From positions 11,235,001 through 11,299,000 of the forward strand of contig NC_088308.1 in NCBI RefSeq assembly GCF_910592395.1: a DNA stretch of 64,000 nt. The letters are read 5' to 3'. A model generated the notes under the pieces. It did not search any database. It had not been told where the DNA came from and was given only the letters and a program-made list of their open reading frames with translations. This DNA comes from Lineus longissimus. Taxonomy: Eukaryota; Nemertea; Pilidiophora; Heteronemertea; Lineidae. This document shows positions 57,756 to 64,000 of the stretch, piece by piece. Numbering within the stretch: the first letter of the stretch is position 1; every line of letters begins with the position of its first letter. The position numbers were made by a program, and so were the translations under genes.

Positions 57756-58191
57756 TAACCAAGGCTGTTACTTAACATGTAAACAAAGCCGCCAATTTGC
57801 TATATCTCTGGACTGGGTTCTTCAGTTTTTATCAAACTTGATTTAATGCGGAGCTTTAAGTCCAGTGTTTGAGGATTTGTACATGTCATGCAATCATAAA
57901 AGCAGGAGTCATGGCCTTTAAATACTAAAATCACTGTGAATAAAAATTTACATGGCAGTTCAAACATGACGGTGAATGTTTCACTGACATGATGAAAGTT
58001 GTTTACAAAAATTGCAAGTTGTTTACAAGAGACTACCGTGGTCATTATGAAAGTTGAAATGTGATTGGCTGCTTCACCTTGCTTTCTGTGGAAAGTGTAC
58101 AATAGACTAACCAATCAACATGGCTTTTACATGAAATGTCAAGTGTGTTACATAACATTTTGAATGAATGTAACTTGTCCAGAATTAAATT

Positions 58192-58467
58192 CTGGACAAG
58201 TAACATTGTGTATACTGATATACAAATACTATGAATACCAAGTTTAAACAAATTTGAATTCACAATAACTGCATTACAGCATTCTGGACAAGTTACATTG
58301 TGTATACTGATATACAAATACTATGAATACCAAGTTTAAACAAATTTGAATTCACAATAACTGCATTACAGCATTCTGGACAAGTTACATTGTGTATACT
58401 GATATACAAATACTATGACTACCAAGTTTAAAAAAATTTGAATTCACAACAACTGCATTACAGCATT
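58192..58467. repeat. 92-bp tandem repeat, 3 copies
   Basis: ctggacaagttacattgtgt begins at 58192, 58284 and 58376. Copies differ by a few bases. The array is preceded by a palindrome, acttgtccag aattaaatt ctggacaagt (58,173-58,201). Confidence 0.93.
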
Positions 58468-58759
58468 GTGTATTAGTGGATTTTTATATACAACTGGATC
58501 ATAAGTAATTACGAACGGTGTACTTCTTTAAGTCCCAGACTTCAGAAGTAATAGACAAAAAGCTTGTCAAGTTGAGTTCGGTTCACATCCACTACATGAC
58601 ACTCATTATGCGATAGATATATCTTTTTACCTCAGCAGCCAAGAGACAATATTCAAATAAATTACAATGTAATGTACAGATAGTATTATTTACAAGTCTC
58701 AGCCATATCACTTCCTATTTCAATGATTTTACCTTTTGATAAGTGAAGCAAAGCAAATA

Positions 58760-58923
58760 CAGTAGAACCACTCGGGACTGACAAGTGCTGTCATTAATAG
58801 AGACGTCTCCTGATTAGAGAGGTCAAATTGAATGGAAACAACCAATCTGGGACAGAAACTAGTGTCCTTAATAGAGCGGTTGTCCTTAATTGAGAGGTGT
58901 CTGCTATAAGGGAGGTTCCACTG
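58760..58923. mobile_element. MITE family M1, copy
   Basis: cagtagaacc...gggaggttccactg ends with TA on the left only. Interior matches the array copies (attaagg/agagaggt words). Confidence 0.8.
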
Positions 58924-59029
58924 AACAATATCTTTGCAAAATATGTCATGGCAACCTAAACACTGTCTTTTTGTATTATTCATTGTAAATCAACGGCTAG
59001 GTCGTTTCCAACATGTATTAGGCTGTCGC

Positions 59030-59665
59030 TGACATGACAATAGCCTAGTGCAACTGTCATGTCAGCAATAGCTATCACACATGATGTGCCGAATAGCCTA
59101 GTGCAGCTGTCATGTCAGCAACAGCAATCACACATGATGTGCCTAATAGCCTTCTGCAACTGTCATGTCAGCAACAGCTATCACACATGATGTGCCTAAT
59201 AGCCTACTGCAACTGTCATGTCAGCAACAGCAATCACACATGATGTGCCAAATAGCCTATTGCAACTGTCATGACAGCAACAGCAATCACACATGAAGTG
59301 CCGAATAGCCTAGTGCAGCTGTCATGTCAGCAACAGTAATCACACATGATGTGCCAAATAGCCTATTGCAACTGTCATGACAGCAACAGCAATCACACAT
59401 GATGTGCCCAATAGCCTACTGCAACTGTAACAGAAACATAAATGATTCCATCGTCCAAACTTATAACAAAAGGCAGCAAATAGCAATAGCCTAGTGCAGC
59501 TGTCATGTCAGCAACAGCAATCACACATGATGTGCCAAATAGCCTATTGCAACTGTCATGACAGCAACAGCAACCACACATGATGTGCCTAATAGCCTAC
59601 TGCAACTGTAACAGCAACAGAAATGATTCCATCGTCCAAACTTATAACAAAAAGCAGCAAATAAT
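59030..59665. repeat. 53-bp tandem array with a larger duplication
   Basis: tagcctagtgcaactgtcat recurs every 53 bp (59041, 59094, 59147 ...), about seven and a half copies, then a 60-70-bp block (aatgattccatcgtccaaac), two more monomers and the same block again. The 53-mers plus block form a duplicated higher-order unit. It lies just downstream of the DCTN5 3' end. Confidence 0.9.
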
Positions 59666-59828
59666 GATGGAGTTTCCCCAGAATGTAGCATAGTCTCGCA
59701 CTATAAGCCTCATCCCGAAGAATACTGCATGACATCCTAAAGCTATATTCCCCAAGCTCAGTCCAGCACCAACAGGAACACTCAAAGCATAGATCTAGAG
59801 ATAAAGTAATTACTATGGGGATCAATCT

Positions 59829-59834
59829 TTAATA
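59829..59834 (-). terminator. Possible polyadenylation signal of DCTN5 (ATTAAA)
   Basis: attaaa on the minus strand about 75 bp past the stop codon, the commonest variant of AATAAA. Confidence 0.45.
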
Positions 59835-59904
59835 GCTAGCAACAGTTAAGGATAGACAGTCATGGCAGTGCTAAACCTGTCACAATCAGCACAACTCCTG
59901 ATCA

Positions 59905-60005
59905 TCACTTTGCTTCCACGATGGGCAGGAAATGCGAGTAATAACTTTTGGTCAGTTCGATCATCAGATCTTGCGTACATTCAGGAAGCTCCTCGGTAAA
60001 TGCAC
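59905..60005 (-). CDS. DCTN5: DCTN5 last exon
   Basis: Acceptor ttttgcag. Two bases complete Gly, then [20 protein letters not shown] and the end HFLPIVEAK with TGA at 59905-59907. Confidence 0.9.
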
Positions 60006-61028
60006 CTGCAAAAATCAAATATGCTGTTAGTTTTAATTAGAAGAATCATATGGTCATCTCACCATTATATAACAACAGCACAAGTGCGCACTTCACAAAT
60101 AAAGAAACTGTTCCAACCTAAATCGTTTCATTTAATGGATTCAGTCGCTATGTGCTATTATAATTGCTGCTATGTGCAACAAAAGGATCTCTTGTCCATG
60201 AATAAAACTGGTAATTGCTTGATTAGATATTGATCACGATCGCTGCAATCACCAATTCTCGCATGGGCAACTATTGTCGCATGCTACTTACATCAAAGGA
60301 AGCAGCAATTTAAACCGCTCGTTTGCTTACGCCTCAAGAACAAGATCGACATATAATTGACTTACCAGGTGACCCTGAAAATACTGTAAATGGAGGCACA
60401 ACTGTTTCTGGAGGTAAAACAGTGTTGTCAGCAACAGCACAGCAATCTTTCAGCACAATCTTCTCCCCTGAAGTGACAATTTCTCATAAGTGATTTGAAA
60501 TTAAATTGTCAATCGACCTTGTCCTCCAACAAGGTTATTTTGACGCAGAGTGGTAGTGCTAGTTAAACAGTGTTTCTTTTCTTACTCTTAGACTGTTAGA
60601 GGGTCAGCACACAATCGATCAGGTCGCTTCCTGTAACACGGTGCCAGCTGGGTGCGCAGTGTGTGGCTTAGCCTGGATGGTATAATGAGATCTGATCAGG
60701 AATTGTCTGGGACAAATGCATATTCTTGATTACACCTCAAATTCATTTTTCAATGAGATTTAGATTCTCGTCTTGTGAAAAGCATGAAAGCACAGCATTA
60801 AGACCACCACTACAACCTGACTTTCACATCTCCTCACTGGAGAAACATCCTTGATTTTGGGGGGACTTCGAAGCCAACCCGCCATATACGGCAATCGTGA
60901 AACCAGCAACACTTACAATAACACAGTTCTTTCCAATGTGAACATAAGATCCTACTTGCGCAGCATTAACTATCGAATCCTCCTCTATGAAAACATGGTC
61001 ACCCACATGAAGTGGGAAGAATGCCACA
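59905..61028 (-). CDS. DCTN5: Dynactin subunit 5 (p25), C-terminal exons; 5' exons not found
   Basis: Three minus-strand exons: 61028-60917, 60467-60366 and 60005-59905 (stop TGA). They read [17 protein letters not shown] and [18 protein letters not shown], then IVLKDCC and [19 protein letters not shown], then [19 protein letters not shown] with HFLP near the end. These are the left-handed β-helix hexapeptide repeats and C-terminal helix of dynactin p25, a pointed-end subunit that helps dynein bind cargo such as endosomes. Donors are gtaagt; acceptors ttctttcag, cacttcag and ttttgcag. Exon one ends in phase 0, but exon two read from the obvious acceptor is one base out (GGGAGAAGATTG where GRRC-V is expected). 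Either a one-base deletion or use of a downstream AG restores the frame. The N-terminal third is not visible up to 64,000. Confidence 0.88.
60366..60467 (-). CDS. DCTN5: DCTN5 penultimate exon
   Basis: Encodes [20 protein letters not shown] and [11 protein letters not shown]. Donor gtaagt in phase 1. Its first bases do not fit the incoming phase (see the finding on the frame problem). Confidence 0.85.
60917..61028 (-). CDS. DCTN5: DCTN5 exon with [11 protein letters not shown]
   Basis: One base completing a Gly codon plus 37 codons. Acceptor ctttcag, donor gtaagt, phase 0 out. Confidence 0.9.
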
Positions 61029-61149
61029 CTGAAAGAAAAGAAACAAAATACGAATTGAAAATCTTGACAATTAAATAATTTTAGAATAATTTTAGAATGA
61101 ATTTTAGAATTGCAATGCCAACTAGCAACTTTTCTAATGCAATCCAAGA

Positions 61150-61440
61150 GCAAGCGTAACGAAGATGCTCCTCGAGTTAGGCTGGAATGGCTTGAGGAAT
61201 GATAAGGATGCAAAGACCGACCAATTTCTACAAGATCAGCAATGGGAATGTGCTGGTCAATATGACTGAACATCTCACCAAAACAAATAGAATTACATCA
61301 CGATGGAAGAAAGTCCAAGTCTTCCTCATACCACAAAATACCAATGACTACAGGTTCAGCTTTTTCCCAAGAACAATCAAGGATTGGAACCTGCTACCAC
61401 AAGAGCTTTTCAGCCACAGGACTCCAGTGGGTTTTAAGTT
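61150..61440 (+). pseudogene. LINE reverse-transcriptase C-terminal fragment
   Basis: Plus-strand translation shows LLELGWNGL, then after a frame break [12 protein letters not shown] and NDYRFSFFPRTIKDWNLLPQ. This is the 'YKI.NG ... SFFPRTI.DWN.LP' end common to CR1/Jockey-type ORF2. It is antisense within a DCTN5 intron. Confidence 0.75.
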
Positions 61441-62052
61441 AAACCATGGAAACAAGAGGCCCAAGGGCCTGAGGCTGAGCTTAAATACCTGGGTACAATG
61501 TACAAAACATGGAAACAAGTACCTGGTACGTCTTTTACAACCTCAACTTTGTTAACATATTGATAAATGTATACCAAAGTAAAAAGACTCTTGGAGAAAT
61601 GATAACAAAACGTGCCACATTATAAGTGAAATTATTAAGATCTGGAGCCCTAAACATTGAGGAGAAGGTCAAATCCAAAACCTGGATTTCATGTAATGGA
61701 GACTTATAAGATACATCAACCAAGTCACTTTAGCTACAGCCAAAGGCTTTAAATGGCAAAATATGATTTTCAAGATGGCTGCCTACAAAATGTTTAAAAA
61801 TGAAGAAAATGTAATCAACAACAAATTTCTGTAATTTACCCACCTTTTGCCCTGTGGTGAGAATAATTTAAGTCAAACCGTGCTAAATTTTTTGTCGGGT
61901 ATTTCCTTGGCTGTTCTTCCTCATGGCCAGATTTAAAGTGACTAGGTCTTACGGTTGCAAAACGTGCACCTATGATGAGAGAAGGAGGGACAGACGCCAT
62001 TTTTAATAGTTATTTAACCAGCTCTGCTGACTTTTGTCAGCCGAGCTTAAAA
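61441..62052 (+). repeat. Dispersed repeat 'D' copy, diverged
   Basis: caaaacgtgccacattataa, ttttcaagatggctgcc and gcccctgtgg-like words lead to the end hairpin agctctgctgac tttt gtcagccgagct. Confidence 0.6.
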
Positions 62053-64000
62053 CACCTTATTGGGCTATCTCTGATAGTTTTCCTGGGGTCTTAAGATTAA
62101 GAAGGGGTGTTTGGGGGTGAAAGTGTAAACCATGACAGGCTGTTAGGAAAGTTCATATAAATCATTTAATTACAGCACCCAAACTTCTAGAGCTGTTTTT
62201 GTTATCGCCTCCTCTAAAGTATCATATGAAAATGAAAGTGGCCTGCAACATTATTCGCAATTTTGTTGCCAATGTTAGGGTTTCAATCCTTTTGGGTCAC
62301 CCTGACTTTGTCGTCTGGCAATTTTTGATTTGAGTATTACCCGTAAACAGCCCTCAGGCTTCAGCTCAAGTAGGGGGAGAAAGATGATACGTTTGCTCAC
62401 CTACTTGCGGGAACTAACCCCGAGGGCAAGCATCTGTAGTTTTGGCACAATCGATCCTGATATTTGACCAGAAGCGTAATTACCTCGGAGGAGTTTACTG
62501 GCATCAGATAACCCAGATAATCGCCACGATACATCTGATAACAGTCTTTGGGAGGAAGAACCACTCCTCTAGCATTCTACATTCACTAGTTTGGGGCATG
62601 GAGAGGTTTGGTGGCAGTAGTGAGTCCATGCTTCTTATTGTGTTCAGTGAAGCTGGTTAATACTTGGGGGTGCCGGATTTGGAGGAAGGAATAACGAACA
62701 GAGTCAGTGTCAGGTGAAGCTGGTTAATACTTTGGGGGGGAGGAGGCATTGTAACTGCCGATTTGCCCCCGTGCTGACCGTACTGAATAGAAGTTACGAC
62801 GTAATTCGTTAAATCTTTTTATTAGTCGATACCACTCGTGGAATCTACAAAGACAAAGATTTGCAGACAACATAAGTTTCGAACAACAACATAGACAAGA
62901 ATACAGACCATAAAAGGGTTAAACCCTGAGTAGCCGTTATGAAAATGATGCAAACATGCATCTACATACTAGTAAGACAGGATGTGACAGGATGTGCCTA
63001 TGAAGACACATTCAAACTATTTGAAATGCTGTAGGCCAGACGGTGGCTCCATCTTATAACACCTCAAGGCAGGTCACGTGACCGCGCACCTTTGGGCGTG
63101 AAGTGGGTGTGTGGGGTTTCCCATATAAGTACCTGGAGGCCTATCAGATAAAAACACACTTTTTGCCAAAAACATCGCTCCTACGAACTAGGGTCTTACA
63201 AGACAAGATCAATAGATCATCAAGAATAGTTTGAGCCCATGCAAGTGACCGTAAAGGGTGTAATTAACACTTTTATAGAAGGGAAAGGACAGGGCGGAAC
63301 CTCGCCAAAACAAGTTCTACCAACAAATCTGAGGGTCCGCACAAAAGGGTCGATTTTTGACATAATAACAAGTGACGTCCTTACTGGACCAGTTGTAGGC
63401 AATCTGGGCATCATGATATTTGGTTTTGACTAGTTTTTATAAACTTACCACTTTAGGGGGCTTTAATATTACATAAGTTTTGACAAATCGAGAAGCGACA
63501 GTCTTTCTGACAAATCGTAGATGGCAAAAGCACTGCGCATGCCCAGACCAGCTTCCTCATCCGCTGACAAGGAAGCGCGCCAAATTTGAAAACGTAAACT
63601 AACCAAGCCTTTACTAGGCGCACTTACATGGCTCTCCAAATTACTCTTGGTAATTTAAACCTTTTAAAATAAACTTGGCAAACTGCCAACATTTACTAAA
63701 CTCAGTTAAATCAATGAACCTGGCAAATCGCCAAAATATTCACTATATCAAATACCAAGTATGACAATGCTAATCATCTTGCCAACGGAGGTGTTCATTT
63801 TGCACCTAAAATTAAAAAACCACTGGTTGACAAATCACAACCAGATTTCAAAATGTTCAATGAGCTTTCACCTTAACTGGCCTTCAAATCATTATGAAAA
63901 CTCTTATTTCTCATAGAACCAAACACACCGTAGTCCACGGCTGCATGAAAAGGAGACAGTTCTACAAAGAATCTACCAAATTTAGCATAACAACCCAAAT
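62053..64000. other. No gene recognised
   Basis: Presumed intron or 5' flank of DCTN5. Short open frames (up to 72 codons) show no family signature. A small duplication of gaagctggttaatacttggg occurs near 62,650 and 62,715. Confidence 0.4.

Noticed and set aside
63220-63433. 64-codon frames on both strands near the right edge
   Set aside because: Overlapping antisense frames of equal length with no motif. Tested as possible DCTN5 5' exons and did not fit.

Overview
This is animal (metazoan) nuclear DNA. Three things show it: genes split by GT-AG introns, a recognisable metazoan gene (the C-terminal half of dynactin subunit 5), and a dense mixture of eukaryotic transposons. There are no bacterial operons, rRNA genes, complete tRNA genes or CRISPR arrays. 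The mixture of BEL/Pao, Ty3/gypsy, CR1/L2-like LINEs, PIF/Harbinger, Maverick/Polinton-type DNA polymerase, many TA-flanked MITEs and abundant satellites fits a marine invertebrate. I cannot name the phylum from the sequence alone.

Layout. 1-2,000: a ~124-bp satellite that runs off the left edge. 2,000-5,860: DNA-transposon fragments, a 794-bp MITE and a dispersed repeat of unknown class. 5,867-18,701: four head-to-tail copies of a 3,209-bp unit that are almost identical. The unit's right edge lies inside a BEL/Pao reverse transcriptase, and the rest of that decayed element continues to about 20,170. 20,170-21,500: more of the dispersed repeat.

21,829-32,898 (minus strand): a five-exon host-type gene. 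I assembled it from splice sites whose phases all agree (184+176+120+153+348 nt, 326 codons plus stop). It resembles CARF/ALS2CR8-type proteins. Its 8.4-kb first intron holds at least six different short inverted-repeat elements. 34,676-34,808 is a MADF-domain first exon on the opposite strand.

35,245-41,468: a probable PIF/Harbinger transposon bounded by ~45-bp inverted ends. It carries a spliced Myb-like accessory gene on the plus strand (with TATA box and Kozak ATG) and a convergent DDE transposase on the minus strand. Both genes are broken. A 931-bp foldback element with a 6-bp target duplication sits inside it. 41,472-48,100: a nest of minus-strand retroelements, with a gypsy element split by one LINE and abutted by a second LINE that ends in a (TTTCAA)n tail. 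48,107-51,132: two halves of a protein-primed family B DNA polymerase, in opposite orientations. 51,290-53,475: a ~60-bp minisatellite of about 36 copies. 53,500-59,650: dispersed repeats, MITEs, and 92-bp and 53-bp tandem arrays.

59,905-61,028 (minus): the last three visible exons of DCTN5, with one apparent reading-frame problem at an exon start. Its 5' exons were not found and probably lie past the right edge. 61,150-64,000 holds a LINE fragment, one more dispersed repeat, and sequence in which I see no gene.

Functionally, only the five-exon gene, DCTN5 and possibly the MADF exon look like host genes. Almost everything else is mobile or satellite DNA, much of it nested.
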